From the NCBI RefSeq assembly GCF_012276695.1, contig NZ_CP038852.1, forward strand, positions 744,001 through 808,000: a stretch of 64,000 bases of DNA, written 5' to 3'. The notes under the pieces were generated by a model that made no database searches, was not told the origin of the DNA, and saw only the letters and a list, made by a program, of their open reading frames with translations. This DNA is from Candidatus Pelagibacter giovannonii. GTDB taxonomy: Bacteria; Pseudomonadota; Alphaproteobacteria; Pelagibacterales; Pelagibacteraceae. This document shows, piece by piece, positions 44,808 to 55,570 of the stretch (positions are counted from its first letter, which is position 1; every line of letters starts with the position of its first letter). Both the position numbers and the translations under genes were made by a program.

Positions 44808-46880
44808 TTATTCAGCTGCTTGTTTCATAGAAAGCTTAACTTTACCTCTATCAAAACCAATCACTTTAACTTTTACTTCATCGCCTTCTTTGACAACATC
44901 AGTAACTTTTTCTACTCTTTTAGGAGCAAGTTCTGAAATGTGAACAAGACCATCTTGTTTACCTAAGAAGTTAACAAATGCACCAAATTCCATAATTTTC
45001 ATTACTTTACCTGAATAAATTTTATTTAGTTCAGCCTTTGCTGTGATGTCTTTAATCATTTGCATAGCAATGTTTCTAGACTCTTCGTCTGGAGCAGCAA
45101 CAGTTACCACACCTTCATCGTTTACATCTAGTTTAGCACCTGATTTTTCAACAATCTCTCTAATCGTTGCTCCACCTTTTCCAATCACAGCTGCGATGTC
45201 TTTTTTATCAACAGTAATTTGTTCCATTTTGGGAGTGTGTTCACCAACATCGGCTCTTGATTCGCTTAAAGCTTTATTCATTTCACCTAAGATATGAACT
45301 CTTCCTTCTTTAGCCTGTTTTAAAGCCTGTTCCATGATTTCAAATGTAATACCTGTAATTTTGATATCCATTTGAAGTGAAGTAATTCCATCTTTAGTTC
45401 CAGCAACTTTAAAATCCATGTCTCCAAGATGATCTTCATCACCTAAAATATCTGATAAGACACTAAAATCATCGCCTTCTTTAATTAGTCCCATTGCAAT
45501 ACCTGCAACTGGCTCTTTAATTGGAACTCCAGCATCCATTAATGCAAGAGATGCACCACAAACACTCGCCATTGAAGAAGAACCGTTAGATTCTGTAATC
45601 TCTGACACTATTCTAAAAGTGTATGGGAATGCTTCTTTTGAAGGTAATGAAGAGTTAATTGCTCTCCATGCTAATTTTCCATGACCAACTTCACGTCTTC
45701 CAGTTCCAATTCTTCCAGTTTCACCAACTGAGAAAGGAGGGAAGTTGTAATGAAGCATAAATCTTTCTCTATGCTGTCCATCTAAACTTTCTAATCTTTG
45801 TTCGTCATCAGATGTACCTAAAGTAGTAACAACAATCGCTTGTGTTTCACCTCTAGTAAATAGAGCTGATCCGTGAGTTCTTGGTAAAACACCAACTTCA
45901 CACTCAATAGCTCTTACATCAGCTAAACCTCTGCCATCAATTCTTTTTTTATTTTTAAGAATATCAGTTCTAACAATTTTCTTTTCAAGATTTTTTAATT
46001 CGTCATTAACGTTAAAATCAGAATAGTTTTCATTGTCTGCAAAAAGCTTTTTTGCTTTATCAGAAATTTCTGAAATTTGATTTGATCTATCTTGTTTGTC
46101 TATTGTTGCAAAAGCTTTTGTTAGATCTGCTGTAAAAGTTTCCTCAAGTTTTTGTTTAACTTCAGATAAATCTTTCTTTTCAACAGTCCATTCTGGTTTT
46201 CTGCATTCTTTTGCAAGTTCCTCTATCATCTCAATTACTGGAACAAATCCTTCATGGCCAAATTTAACTGCATCTAACATTACTTCTTCGGTTAAGCCTG
46301 ATGTTTCCGACTCAACCATAAGCACAGCATCTTTAGTACCGGCTACAACTAAATCTAAAGTAGAGTTTTCTAACTCAGCTTTTGATGGATTTAATATGTA
46401 TTTTCCATCAACTAAACCAACTCTTGAAGCACCCACAGGTCCCATAAATGGCATTCCTGAAATAGCTAGTGCTGCTGAAGAAGCTGTAATTGCTAAAATA
46501 TCTGGTTGATTGTCTTTATCATATGAAATTACTGTTGGTAACAGCTGAACTTCATTTTTAAATGCACTTGGAAACAAAGGTCTGATGGGTCTATCAATTA
46601 ATCTTGAGATCAATTGTTCACTTTCAGTTGGTCTTGCTTCTCTTTTAAAATATCCACCAGGAATTTTACCACCTGCATAATATTTTTCTTGGTAGTTTAC
46701 AGAAAGAGGAAAATAATCCATATCTGGATTTACTTTTTTTGCTCCTACTACTGTTGCTAAAATAACTGTTTCACCACATGAAGCAATAATTGCTCCGTCT
46801 GCTTGTCTTGCTATCTTACCTGTTTCTAAACTTATCTTCTTACCTGCTACTTCAATTTCCTTCTTATATACTTTGAACAT
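44808..46880 (-). CDS. pnp: Polyribonucleotide nucleotidyltransferase (PNPase)
   Basis: A 690-residue 3'-5' phosphorolytic exonuclease of the RNA degradosome. Two RNase PH-like domains (about 1-210 and 310-545) flank a helical linker; the second has the active-site TRGETQAI and [12 protein letters not shown] domain ([12 protein letters not shown]) and an S1 domain ([15 protein letters not shown]) end the protein. It is the last gene of nusA-infB-rbfA-rpsO-pnp. A Suv3-like helicase, PNPase's mitochondrial partner, is at 16.0 kb. Confidence 0.97.
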   Translation of the reverse strand: MFKVYKKEIEVAGKKISLETGKIARQADGAIIASCGETVILATVVGAKKVNPDMDYFPLSVNYQEKYYAGGKIPGGYFKREARPTESEQLISRLIDRPIRPLFPSAFKNEVQLLPTVISYDKDNQPDILAITASSAALAISGMPFMGPVGASRVGLVDGKYILNPSKAELENSTLDLVVAGTKDAVLMVESETSGLTEEVMLDAVKFGHEGFVPVIEMIEELAKECRKPEWTVEKKDLSEVKQKLEETFTADLTKAFATIDKQDRSNQISEISDKAKKLFADNENYSDFNVNDELKNLEKKIVRTDILKNKKRIDGRGLADVRAIECEVGVLPRTHGSALFTRGETQAIVVTTLGTSDDEQRLESLDGQHRERFMLHYNFPPFSVGETGRIGTGRREVGHGKLAWRAINSSLPSKEAFPYTFRIVSEITESNGSSSMASVCGASLALMDAGVPIKEPVAGIAMGLIKEGDDFSVLSDILGDEDHLGDMDFKVAGTKDGITSLQMDIKITGITFEIMEQALKQAKEGRVHILGEMNKALSESRADVGEHTPKMEQITVDKKDIAAVIGKGGATIREIVEKSGAKLDVNDEGVVTVAAPDEESRNIAMQMIKDITAKAELNKIYSGKVMKIMEFGAFVNFLGKQDGLVHISELAPKRVEKVTDVVKEGDEVKVKVIGFDRGKVKLSMKQAAE

Positions 46881-46901
46881 CTATTTTCCGTTTCCTTCTA
46901 T

Positions 46902-47150
46902 CTATTTTCTTAAATTTAATTGTGTTAATACATTTTTGTAAGAATCGAATTTATTTTTCTTTAAATATTCTAACAATTTTTTTCTTCTATTTACTGCTCT
47001 TAATAATCCAACTGAAGAGTGTTTATCTTTTTTGAATTGTTTAATGTGTGCTGAAAGAGTTTCAATTTTTCCCGTTAATAATGCAATTTGTACTTCTGAA
47101 GAACCGGTGTCCTTCTCATGCATTTTTAATTCTTCTGCTTTTTTCGTCAT
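46902..47150 (-). CDS. rpsO: 30S ribosomal protein S15
   Basis: An 82-residue central-domain 16S-binding protein. DTGSSEVQIALLT and the helix KDKHSSVGLLRAVNRRKKLLEYLKK match S15. The usual HSRRGLL is HSSVGLL, losing the Arg pair, and the N-terminus is about 6 residues shorter than E. coli. In E. coli rpsO-pnp mRNA is regulated by S15 itself; a similar leader is not obvious here because rbfA ends 13 bp away. truB, usually between rbfA and rpsO, is absent. Confidence 0.95.
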   Translation of the reverse strand: MTKKAEELKMHEKDTGSSEVQIALLTGKIETLSAHIKQFKKDKHSSVGLLRAVNRRKKLLEYLKKNKFDSYKNVLTQLNLRK

Positions 47151-47163
47151 ACTATTTATTTTC

Positions 47164-47532
47164 CTATTTATTTGTTTGTTTTATTAAGTTTTCTATTTTT
47201 TCTGCGTACTCAAATGATTCATCCTTAGCAAAAAGTATTTTTGGTAAATATTTCATAATTATTTTTTTAGATAAAGCTTTTCTAATTAAGAAAGAATATT
47301 CTTTTAATTTTTTAATAACTAGTTCTGTGTCTTTACCACCTAATGGTAATACGTAAGCTTTTGCAATTTTAAGGTCTTGACTCATTTTTACCTCAGTAAC
47401 CGTTATAGTGTTAGTTTCTAAATTCGGGACCTTAGCTTCATTTCTGGCAAAAATCATGCCTAAAGATTGCCTGATCATCTCTCCAACACGTAATTGTCTC
47501 TGTGATACGGGTTTTCCTATTCTATCAGCCAT
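47164..47532 (-). CDS. rbfA: Ribosome-binding factor A
   Basis: A 122-residue small KH-like protein that assists late 16S 5' end processing in 30S maturation. The N-terminal RVGEMIRQSL and central VTEVKMSQDLKIAKAYV strands match RbfA. Start and infB stop share one base. It is followed directly by rpsO. Confidence 0.93.
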   Translation of the reverse strand: MADRIGKPVSQRQLRVGEMIRQSLGMIFARNEAKVPNLETNTITVTEVKMSQDLKIAKAYVLPLGGKDTELVIKKLKEYSFLIRKALSKKIIMKYLPKILFAKDESFEYAEKIENLIKQTNK

Positions 47533-49742
47533 TATACTGTTCTTTCTGTCGAAGTCGTACTATACGCCTCTATTGTATCGTTTTTCTGGAAATCGATAAA
47601 GTCTTTAAGCGTTATTCCACATTCTTGACCATTACTAACCTGTTTTGCCTGATCTTTTTCTCTGAAAATAGTACTTATCTTGCCAGTATAAATAATTGCT
47701 CCATCTCTTACTACTCTAGCACTTGCTCCACTGGTTATTTCTCCTTCTGTTACTTTTGAACCTGCAACTTTTCCTGTACCAGAAACTTTGAAAATTTCTA
47801 AAATTTGAGCTGTGCCAATAATTTTTTCTTGAACATCTGGAGCAAGAAGTCCTGACATTCTTAATTTAATATAATCTAAAACTTCATAAATAATATTATA
47901 AGAAGAAATTACAATTTTTTCATTTTCTGCTAATTTTTTTGCTTCCTTACTTGGTTTAACATTAAATGCAATTAATGCAGCGTTAGATGCTTTTGCCAAT
48001 GTTACATCTGTTTCTGTTACCATTCCAATATCAGATAAAATTATTTTAGGTTTTACTTCTTCATGAATAATTTGATTAATTGCACTTTTGATTGCTTCAG
48101 CAGATCCATGTACATCTGATTTTACGATAATATTTAATTCTGCAGCTGACTTATCAGCAAAAGCTGAGTCTTGAGTTGCAAAAGTTAAAGGGCTTCCACC
48201 AGTTTTGGTTTCTTCTGCTCTATTCTCACTTAATGTTTTAGCTTCTTTTTCTGAGTCTAAGACAATAAAGTCATCTCCTGATTTAGCAGCTCCATTTATT
48301 CCAAGAATTTCAACTGGCATTGATGGTGGTGCTTCATTAACATTTTCTCCTTTATCATTAATTAAAGCTCTTACTTTTCCCCACTTTAATCCACTAACAA
48401 AAAAATCACCTTTTTTAATTGTTCCAGACGTAACCACAACTGTTGCAACTGCTCCTCTACCAATATCTATTTTTGATTCTAAAACAATTCCTGTTGCATT
48501 AGATTCAAAGTCAGTTTTTAAGTCTAAAATTTCTGCTTGAAGAACGATTGATTCTACCAATTTATCTAAATTCTTTTTATTTTTTGCAGAAATTTCAACC
48601 ATCAAAGTATCTCCTGATAGATCTTCTGCAATAAGTTCATATTCTAAAAGCTGGTTCTTTATTTTTTGTGGATCTGCTTCTGGCAAATCACACTTGTTAA
48701 TTGCTACAACTATTGGAACATTTGCAGCCTTCGCATGTTTTATAGATTCAATTGTTTGGGGTTTAACTCCATCATCTGCAGCAACTACTAACACTACAAC
48801 GTCTGTTAATTTTGATCCTCTAGCTCTCATTTCTGTAAATGCAGCATGACCCGGTGTATCAATGAAAGTCAGTTTATTAGACTCATGTTGTATTTGGTAA
48901 GCACCAATGTGTTGTGTTATTCCACCAAATTCACCAGAGACAACATTCGCACTTCTTAAGACATCTAACACCGAAGTTTTACCATGATCCACATGACCCA
49001 TTACAGTTACAATCGGCGGTCTATTCTTCAAATTTTCAGATCTAGATTCTTTTATTTTTTGAATAATTTCTTCTGCTTTTGTTTCTCTAATCGGATTGTG
49101 ACCAAATTCTTTTACCAGGTATTCAGCTGTATCTGCTGCTAATGTTTGATTGATAGTAACCGTAACTCCCATTCCAAATAAATGTTTAATAACATTGCCT
49201 GATTGCTCAGCCATTCTGTTGGACAGCTCTCTGACTGTTATTGCTTCAGGAATATTTACATCTCTTTTTACAGGCTTTAAACTTTCTTGAATTTCTTCTT
49301 TAGTAAGTTCTCTATTTTCTTTTAATTTTGCTCTTTTAAGCGAAGCCATACTTCTTGATCTTGCTTCAATCTCGTCACTTAATGCTCTTGATACTGTTAA
49401 TTTTAATTCTCTTTTCTTCTCAGGTTTACCTTTTTCACCTGCATCACCTTTAAGTCTTCTAGTTGCTCTTTGCTCAGCTAACTTACGTTTTTCATAATCA
49501 TTAGTTATTGGAGAAGATGGTTTAGTTGCTGATGTAGTTCTAGGAGGAAAGCTACTTGTAGTTGTTACTGCTGGTTTTGACCTAACACTAGCAGGTCTAC
49601 TAAAATTACCTCTAGGTGCAAATTTGCTTGGCTTTTTTTCAATTACAACGGAATTTTTACTTTGAGTTTTTGCTAACTCTATATTCTCTATCGATTTCTT
49701 GGCTATGCCAGAAAGTGTTAATTTTGTTTTTTTGTTTTCCAT
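47532..49742 (-). CDS. infB: Translation initiation factor IF-2
   Basis: A 736-residue initiator-tRNA GTPase. After a low-complexity, charged N-terminus (about 1-160) the N2 domain (VRELSNRMAEQSGNVIK) leads to the G domain, with G1 GHVDHGKTSVLD, G3 DTPGHAAF and G4 NKCD. C-terminal domains follow with a truncated overall N-terminal part compared with E. coli (890). It is placed between nusA and rbfA. Confidence 0.97.
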   Translation of the reverse strand: MENKKTKLTLSGIAKKSIENIELAKTQSKNSVVIEKKPSKFAPRGNFSRPASVRSKPAVTTTSSFPPRTTSATKPSSPITNDYEKRKLAEQRATRRLKGDAGEKGKPEKKRELKLTVSRALSDEIEARSRSMASLKRAKLKENRELTKEEIQESLKPVKRDVNIPEAITVRELSNRMAEQSGNVIKHLFGMGVTVTINQTLAADTAEYLVKEFGHNPIRETKAEEIIQKIKESRSENLKNRPPIVTVMGHVDHGKTSVLDVLRSANVVSGEFGGITQHIGAYQIQHESNKLTFIDTPGHAAFTEMRARGSKLTDVVVLVVAADDGVKPQTIESIKHAKAANVPIVVAINKCDLPEADPQKIKNQLLEYELIAEDLSGDTLMVEISAKNKKNLDKLVESIVLQAEILDLKTDFESNATGIVLESKIDIGRGAVATVVVTSGTIKKGDFFVSGLKWGKVRALINDKGENVNEAPPSMPVEILGINGAAKSGDDFIVLDSEKEAKTLSENRAEETKTGGSPLTFATQDSAFADKSAAELNIIVKSDVHGSAEAIKSAINQIIHEEVKPKIILSDIGMVTETDVTLAKASNAALIAFNVKPSKEAKKLAENEKIVISSYNIIYEVLDYIKLRMSGLLAPDVQEKIIGTAQILEIFKVSGTGKVAGSKVTEGEITSGASARVVRDGAIIYTGKISTIFREKDQAKQVSNGQECGITLKDFIDFQKNDTIEAYSTTSTERTV

Positions 49743-49752
49743 ATATCATTAC

Positions 49753-51306
49753 TCAATCTTTGTAGATTATGTCTCTTGCAGACATAATTAATTCATCTGC
49801 TTCTGTTTTTGATAAAGCAAAATCTTCAAGGTATCCTTGAATCTTAATTCTTTCACCTTTCACAACATCATAACCACCTGTTAATTCATCAGAAGCAAGG
49901 TCTGCAAAGTCTTCTAATTTTAAAATCTTTTGTTCTCCTAAAGTAACTAGCATACCTGGCGTCAGTCCTTTGTGATTTATAAGATCATCTTGCAGTCCCA
50001 AATCTTTAATTCTTTGAGTGATGTCTTCTTGATCTTTTTGGTAAAACTCTTTTGCTCTCTCAATCAGAGCCTTAGCAGTGTCTTCTTCAATGCCTTCAAT
50101 TTTCATTAAATTTTCTGGTGAGCTATCTTTAATGTCTGAGATTGAAGAAAAACCTTCAGCAACAAGTAATTGTCCTAATGTTTCATCCAACTCTAAGTTT
50201 TTAACAAAATTTTCAGTTTTTTCTTTAAATTCAGATTGTCTTCTTTCTGAATCTTCTGCATCAGTCATTATATTAATTTCATAATTTAATAATTTAGTAG
50301 CAAGTCTTACGTTTTGACCTCTACGACCAATTGCTTTACTTAAATTTTCTTCAGTTAGAATTACATCTAATTTTTTTGCAACACTATCAACGTTTACTCT
50401 TTGAACTTCAGCAGGTGACAATGCGTTTGAAACTACTATTGCTGGATCTTCAGACCAATTAACGATGTCAATTTTTTCACCTTGTAATTCATTTACTACT
50501 GCTTGAACTCTTGATCCTCTCATTCCTACACAAGCTCCTACTGGATCTAATGAAGTATCAACAGCTTTAACACAAATTTTTGCTCTACTTCCTGGATCTC
50601 TTGCTGATGATTTGATTTCAATTAAACCATCATAGATTTCAGGAACCTCTTGAACAAATAATTTTTCCATAAATTTTGGATGTGCTCTTGATAAAAAAAT
50701 TTGCTGTCCCCTAGCTTCTCTTTTTACATCATAACAATAAGCTTTAACTCTATCACCAGCTTTAATATTTTCTCTAGGGATCATTTCATTTTTTTGAATA
50801 ATTGCTTCAGTTCTTCCCAAATCAACTATTACATTTCCAAACTCTAGACGCTTAACAATTCCACTTAAAATTGAATCTTTTTTGTCTATGAAATCATTAT
50901 ATTGTCTTTCACGCTCTGCTTCTCTCACATTAAAACTAATAACTTGTTTTGCTGTTTGCGCAGCTATTCTTCCAAAATCAAAAGAGGGCAGCGGTTGTAA
51001 AATTTCATCACCAATTTTTTTATCTTTGTTTGCTTCATTTAAAATAATTGCATCTTGAAGATTAATTTCTGTATTTGTATTTTCTGGTTTTTCTACAACA
51101 ATTAATTTTCTGAAAATTCCAATATCACCACTTTCTCTGTCTATTAAAACTTTAATTTCATTGTCCTGTCCAAATTTTGATTTGGCAGCTTTTGCAATTC
51201 CAGTTTCCATGGAATCAATAATTAATTCTTTATCTATAGATTTTTCTAAAGCAACTGCTTCAGCAATTCTTAATAATTCTAATTTATCTGATCTTCTATT
51301 TAACAT
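49753..51306 (-). CDS. nusA: Transcription termination/antitermination factor NusA
   Basis: A 517-residue RNA polymerase elongation factor. From the ATG at 51306 it has the N-terminal domain (about 1-125), an S1 domain (about 130-195), two KH domains with GMRGSRVQAVVNEL and AIGRRGQNVRLAT, and two C-terminal acidic repeats (LLVAEGFSSI...IEGIEEDTAKALIERA). An ATG at 51345 is excluded because it lies in the hairpin. rimP, the usual upstream partner, is missing. An intrinsic terminator sits directly before the SD. Confidence 0.96.
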   Translation of the reverse strand: MLNRRSDKLELLRIAEAVALEKSIDKELIIDSMETGIAKAAKSKFGQDNEIKVLIDRESGDIGIFRKLIVVEKPENTNTEINLQDAIILNEANKDKKIGDEILQPLPSFDFGRIAAQTAKQVISFNVREAERERQYNDFIDKKDSILSGIVKRLEFGNVIVDLGRTEAIIQKNEMIPRENIKAGDRVKAYCYDVKREARGQQIFLSRAHPKFMEKLFVQEVPEIYDGLIEIKSSARDPGSRAKICVKAVDTSLDPVGACVGMRGSRVQAVVNELQGEKIDIVNWSEDPAIVVSNALSPAEVQRVNVDSVAKKLDVILTEENLSKAIGRRGQNVRLATKLLNYEINIMTDAEDSERRQSEFKEKTENFVKNLELDETLGQLLVAEGFSSISDIKDSSPENLMKIEGIEEDTAKALIERAKEFYQKDQEDITQRIKDLGLQDDLINHKGLTPGMLVTLGEQKILKLEDFADLASDELTGGYDVVKGERIKIQGYLEDFALSKTEADELIMSARDIIYKD

Positions 51307-51317
51307 AAGTTTATTAG

Positions 51318-51321
51318 CTCC
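51318..51321 (-). promoter_or_regulatory. nusA Shine-Dalgarno next to terminator T-tract
   Basis: GGAG (complement of 51318-51321) lies 11 bases before the nusA ATG and directly after the T-run of the terminator at 51322-51346. Any nusA mRNA holding this SD must read through that stem unless it starts inside it. Confidence 0.7.
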
Positions 51322-51346
51322 AAAAAAAAATGGGCTAAAGCCCATT
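51322..51346 (-). terminator. Intrinsic terminator in the nusA leader (attenuator candidate)
   Basis: AATGGGCT and AGCCCATT are perfect 8-bp complements with a 2-base loop, followed on the - strand by nine T. It is a classic intrinsic terminator, 58 bp past the metK stop. It could simply end the metK operon, but a plausible promoter lies between metK and the hairpin, making it a nusA attenuator. Confidence 0.85.
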
Positions 51347-51368
51347 CTGTAATTTCAATAATGTAAGG

Positions 51369-51396
51369 GCAATATATAAAGATTTTTTTTTAATTC
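51369..51396 (-). promoter_or_regulatory. Candidate nusA promoter
   Basis: On the - strand TTGAAT at 51396-51391 is followed after 16 bases by TATATT at 51374-51369, all between the metK stop and the hairpin. Transcription would start near 51362 and meet the terminator about 16 bases later. Confidence 0.4.
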
Positions 51397-51404
51397 AATA
51401 GCAA

Positions 51405-52574
51405 CTATTTAAAAAAAACGTCTTTTTTATCAGTTTTTTCCCATGAAAATGAGCCGTTAGCTTCAGGCACTCTTCCAAAATGACCATAAGCTGCTGTTTT
51501 TTCATAAATAGGTTTATTTAAGCCTAGCATTTCTCTTATGCCTCTAGGACTTAAATCAAAATTTTCTGAAATCTTTTCTGTTACAAATTTATTTTTTTCT
51601 AAATCATTATCAAATAAATCTACATAAATTGATAAAGGTTTTGAAACTCCAATTGCGTACGCTAGTTGAATTAAACATCTTTCAGCAATGTTAGATGCAA
51701 CAATATTTTTAGCAATATACCTTGCTGCATAAGCGGCTGATCTATCAACTTTAGTTGGATCTTTACCTGAAAAAGCTCCTCCACCATGAGGTGCTGCTCC
51801 GCCATAAGTATCTACAATAATTTTTCTACCTGTTAAGCCACAATCTCCATCTGGGCCACCAATTACAAAATTTCCAGTTGGATTTATATATAATTCATCT
51901 TCATTAAAATCTTTCAAAAATTTTTCAGGAATTGATTTTGATAAATAAGGTTTTAGTAATTCTCTAACTTTAGCCTGATCTACATTTGCTGAGTGCTGTG
52001 AAGATATAACAACTGATTTTATTTTGGTTGGTTTTCCATCAACATACTCAAATGTAACTTGACTTTTTGAGTCTGGCTCAATATTTTTCAATTTTCCAGA
52101 TTTTCTATCTTCCGCCATTAATCTCAAAATTTTATGAGAATAATGAATTGGTGCAGGCATTAATTCTTCGGTTTCGTTACAAGCATAACCAAACATTATT
52201 CCTTGGTCACCCGCTCCTTCATCTTTATTACTTGATGAGTCCACGCCCATAGCTATGTCAGCAGATTGTGCGTGAAGGTGGCTTTCTATTTTTGTAGCTT
52301 CTCTCCAGCTAAAACCATCTTGATCGTACCCTATATCTTTGATGCACTCTCTTACTTTTTGAATAAGATCTTCTTCTTTGATGCTCGGTCCTCTTACTTC
52401 TCCAGCTAAAACAACTTTATTTGTAGTGGTTAAAGTTTCACATGCTACTCTTGAAAAAGGATCAGCTGAAATATAACTGTCTACAACCATGTCAGAAATA
52501 CGATCTGACACTTTGTCTGGATGTCCTTCAGAAACAGACTCGCTTGTAAATAAAAAATTTTTTAAATTACTCAT
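51405..52574 (-). CDS. metK: S-adenosylmethionine synthetase
   Basis: A 389-residue enzyme making SAM from methionine and ATP. The N-terminal [12 protein letters not shown], the [12 protein letters not shown] hexapeptide-type motif and [23 protein letters not shown] are conserved. The ATG lies 8 bases inside lnt, so it is cotranscribed and no leader riboswitch can precede it here. It is the last gene of the tsaB-fur-miaB-phoH-ybeY-lnt-metK run. Confidence 0.97.
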   Translation of the reverse strand: MSNLKNFLFTSESVSEGHPDKVSDRISDMVVDSYISADPFSRVACETLTTTNKVVLAGEVRGPSIKEEDLIQKVRECIKDIGYDQDGFSWREATKIESHLHAQSADIAMGVDSSSNKDEGAGDQGIMFGYACNETEELMPAPIHYSHKILRLMAEDRKSGKLKNIEPDSKSQVTFEYVDGKPTKIKSVVISSQHSANVDQAKVRELLKPYLSKSIPEKFLKDFNEDELYINPTGNFVIGGPDGDCGLTGRKIIVDTYGGAAPHGGGAFSGKDPTKVDRSAAYAARYIAKNIVASNIAERCLIQLAYAIGVSKPLSIYVDLFDNDLEKNKFVTEKISENFDLSPRGIREMLGLNKPIYEKTAAYGHFGRVPEANGSFSWEKTDKKDVFFK

Positions 52575-54120
52575 GCGTAATTTTCTTAAATGAAAAAATT
52601 AAAAAAATATATAATAAAATTAGTATAAAAAATATCTTATCCCCATAATTCATATAGAGCGTAGGTTTAAGGATTTTACTCTCTTTAAAATCAACATAAC
52701 CAGTAGTACCAAATTCAACTTTTTCCTCTATAATACCAATTGGATTAATAATGGCTGATATTCCATTGTTTGCAGATCTTATTACATACTTTCCACTTTC
52801 AATTGATCTAAAGATACTATGTGCAAAATGTTGTTTTGGGCCAATAGAATTTCCAAACCACCCATCTTCTGAAATATTAATTATATAATCAAAGTTTTTG
52901 TCATTAAATAATCTATGTGAATAAATAATTTCATAACAAATCAGGGGAAGTAATTTTACCTCTATCTTATCATTTTTTATTAAAAGTGCTTTTTGGTTCT
53001 CACCTTTTGAAAAAGATTGATAATCATTAGTTACTGTTTTAAGTCCTATTAAACTAAGAACTTTTTCAAATGGGGTAAACTCTCCGAATGGCACTAGATT
53101 AATCTTATTGTAACTATGAATTAAATCCAATTTATTGTTGAAAACTGCCATTGAATTAAAAATTAATTTTTCACTATTTTTAGTCTCTACACTATTTAGG
53201 CCCATGATAATTAAATCATCACCTCCAAAATTATTTGAGAATAATTCTTTATATATATTCATATCTCTTAAGTAGCTGTCTGGAATAACTCCTTCGGGCC
53301 ATAAAAAAACTGTTGGTTCTTTTTTTTCTGGGCTACTCAAGGAAATTAGTTCTTGGATAATATTTAATTCATCCTGCTTTGAATAAAATCGATCCAAACT
53401 AATATTGGGTGATATAGCTCTTATTGTAAAACTATTTTTAATATCAACTGAGGTATTAAATTTATTATACTTTAAATTTCCAAAAATTAAAAAACCTGTA
53501 GAAGTAATTATAAAAAAAAAACAGACAATAATTTCTTTTCTATTTTTTCTTAAGATAAATATAGCTGGCACTGTGAACAAAGATATGCAGATTAAATTGA
53601 AAGAATAAGTCCCAATTACTGAAAGAATTTGAATAAAATAAATACTTTCTGAAAAACTAAAAGCAATTAAATTCCATGGAAAACCAGTAAGAATAGAACC
53701 TCTGAAAAATTCTATAGATCCATATAAAATAGAAAAAATAAAAAATGTACTAACAACATTTTTAGAATAAAAAATTGAAAATAAATAAGTTATTAGTCCA
53801 TAAAATATTGCCAGAAAAGCAGGAAATAAAATTATAGCAATTGGTATTAAAAATTTGAAACTTTCATCAAAAGTTAATGAAATTGCAATCCAATATAAGC
53901 TACATAAAAAATAACCAAAACCAAAAAACCATCCATATTTAAAGAAAGATTTATTATTAGTGCTAGTTTTTTTCTCTATAAAGAGAAAAATGAAGAATAA
54001 TGAAAAGGTAAAAAAATTAATTATAAAATAATTATAAGGCGGCAAACTATAAGAGCTAATAGCACCTAAAAAAAATAAATATAAAAATTTTAAAAATTTT
54101 TTTTTAAGCAAGTTAAGCAA
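52567..54120 (-). CDS. lnt: Apolipoprotein N-acyltransferase
   Basis: A 517-residue membrane enzyme adding the third acyl chain to lipoprotein Cys. About seven hydrophobic segments fill residues 5-210, then the nitrilase domain with catalytic Glu in [11 protein letters not shown], Lys in [11 protein letters not shown] and Cys in LICYEIIYS. The only upstream start is a TTG (54120, overlap 8 bp with ybeY; 54111 is an alternative TTG). Substrates here include the 38-codon lipoprotein at 27.4 kb. Confidence 0.93.
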   Translation of the reverse strand: MLNLLKKKFLKFLYLFFLGAISSYSLPPYNYFIINFFTFSLFFIFLFIEKKTSTNNKSFFKYGWFFGFGYFLCSLYWIAISLTFDESFKFLIPIAIILFPAFLAIFYGLITYLFSIFYSKNVVSTFFIFSILYGSIEFFRGSILTGFPWNLIAFSFSESIYFIQILSVIGTYSFNLICISLFTVPAIFILRKNRKEIIVCFFFIITSTGFLIFGNLKYNKFNTSVDIKNSFTIRAISPNISLDRFYSKQDELNIIQELISLSSPEKKEPTVFLWPEGVIPDSYLRDMNIYKELFSNNFGGDDLIIMGLNSVETKNSEKLIFNSMAVFNNKLDLIHSYNKINLVPFGEFTPFEKVLSLIGLKTVTNDYQSFSKGENQKALLIKNDKIEVKLLPLICYEIIYSHRLFNDKNFDYIINISEDGWFGNSIGPKQHFAHSIFRSIESGKYVIRSANNGISAIINPIGIIEEKVEFGTTGYVDFKESKILKPTLYMNYGDKIFFILILLYIFLIFSFKKITHE

Positions 54121-54574
54121 CTTTTGTTTTAATAAATTTATAAATATTATCTTCTTCTTTGCTCATTTTTTTAAAATCTTTTAGCTTTATGTGGTCGTGT
54201 CCTAATAAATGAAGAAATCCATGAATAAAAATTTTAACAACCTTTTGCTTAAACTTTAAAATACTTATATTTTTTGGTTTATCCATAAATTCATAGCTAA
54301 CAACTATATCACCAAGATAACTTGATTTTTTTGGGTTAAATTTTTTCTCAAACGGAAATGATAATACATCTGTGGGTTTATTTTTATTTCTAAAATCTTT
54401 ATTTAGTTTTTTAATATTCTTATTATTTGAAAGTAAAATTGTTAGATTTATTCTCTTTCCTATAAACCTATATTTTTTTGGAAAAAATTTTACAATGGAG
54501 TCAAAAAAAGTTTTATTATTCTTAATTTTTTTGCTCCAAAGAGTAGACTCCGAAACCACATCAATTTTAATCAT
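54113..54574 (-). CDS. ybeY: Endoribonuclease YbeY
   Basis: A 153-residue metal-dependent RNase for 16S 3' end maturation and ribosome quality control. The signature HGFLHLLGHDH (H-x3-H-x5-H) binds zinc; NKPTDVLSFPF is the second family motif. It is coupled on both sides: start inside phoH, end inside lnt. Confidence 0.95.
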   Translation of the reverse strand: MIKIDVVSESTLWSKKIKNNKTFFDSIVKFFPKKYRFIGKRINLTILLSNNKNIKKLNKDFRNKNKPTDVLSFPFEKKFNPKKSSYLGDIVVSYEFMDKPKNISILKFKQKVVKIFIHGFLHLLGHDHIKLKDFKKMSKEEDNIYKFIKTKVA

Positions 54575-55568
54575 TTTCTTGATCGGTATAAGCTCTTACA
54601 ATCTTAGATACCAAAGGATGCCGTACAACATCTGAATGATCAAAATCAACAACTGAAATTTCTTTTAAATGTCCAAGTAATTTCTTAGATCTACTCAGGC
54701 CAGACATGTTCTTGTTTGGTAAATCTATTTGAGAAGGATCTCCATTTATAACAATTTTTGAATTCTCACCAATACGCGTTAAAAACATTTTAATTTGTGT
54801 ATCAGTTGCATTTTGAGCTTCATCTAAAATTGCAAAAGAATTCTTTAAGGTTCTTCCTCTCATGAAAGCAAGAGGTGCTATTTCAATATCACCAATTTCA
54901 ATCATTCTCTGTATTTTTTCAAAATCAAATAAATCATAAAGAGAATCATATAGAGGTCTTAGATAAGGATCCACTTTCTCTTTCATATCTCCTGGTAAAA
55001 AACCAAGTCTTTCACCAGCTTCTACTGCAGGTCTTGATAAAATAATTCTTTCAATCTTTTTATCAAGCAACATGGTTAATCCGACTGCTACCGCTAAAAA
55101 GGTTTTACCTGTTCCAGCAGGGCCTGCTGATATAACAATATCACTTTGCCTTAAAGCTCTAACATATTCTTTTTGCCTCTCAGATCTAGGTATAACAGAT
55201 TTTTTTGGTGTTTTGATTATGTCAGAAACATTTTTATTTTTTACTTTTTCTTCAATCATAAATTTATCTATAGATGAGATTATATCTTTTTTCTCAATAC
55301 TGCCATTATTAATAAATTGATTTGCAAGAAATTGAATGGCATTTTTTGTTGTCTCATTTTGTTCTGGGGTTGATTTTATTAAAATAGAATTTCCTCTTGA
55401 GTAAAGACTTGTATTAGTAATTTTTTCGAGTTCTTTTAAATTTTCATTAAATTCACCAACAACTCCCATCAATAAATCATTATCATGAAAAATAACACTT
55501 AAAGAATCATTATCAGAGTATACAAATTTTAATGTTGAATTAATTTTTTTTGAAACTGTATTATTCAA
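54567..55568 (-). CDS. PhoH-like ATPase (YbeZ)
   Basis: A 333-residue P-loop ATPase. Walker A GPAGTGKTFLAV and Walker B FAILDEAQN are intact, and an N-terminal KH-like segment is present. It is the usual partner of YbeY in RNA metabolism. The start is TTG at 55568, two bases after the miaB stop; no ATG fits the N-terminal homology. It overlaps ybeY by 8 bp. Confidence 0.94.
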   Translation of the reverse strand: MNNTVSKKINSTLKFVYSDNDSLSVIFHDNDLLMGVVGEFNENLKELEKITNTSLYSRGNSILIKSTPEQNETTKNAIQFLANQFINNGSIEKKDIISSIDKFMIEEKVKNKNVSDIIKTPKKSVIPRSERQKEYVRALRQSDIVISAGPAGTGKTFLAVAVGLTMLLDKKIERIILSRPAVEAGERLGFLPGDMKEKVDPYLRPLYDSLYDLFDFEKIQRMIEIGDIEIAPLAFMRGRTLKNSFAILDEAQNATDTQIKMFLTRIGENSKIVINGDPSQIDLPNKNMSGLSRSKKLLGHLKEISVVDFDHSDVVRHPLVSKIVRAYTDQEND

Positions 55569-55570
55569 TT

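Noticed and set aside
51405..52600. A SAM riboswitch before metK
   Set aside because: metK starts inside lnt with an 8-bp overlap, leaving no leader; no aptamer-like fold seen.
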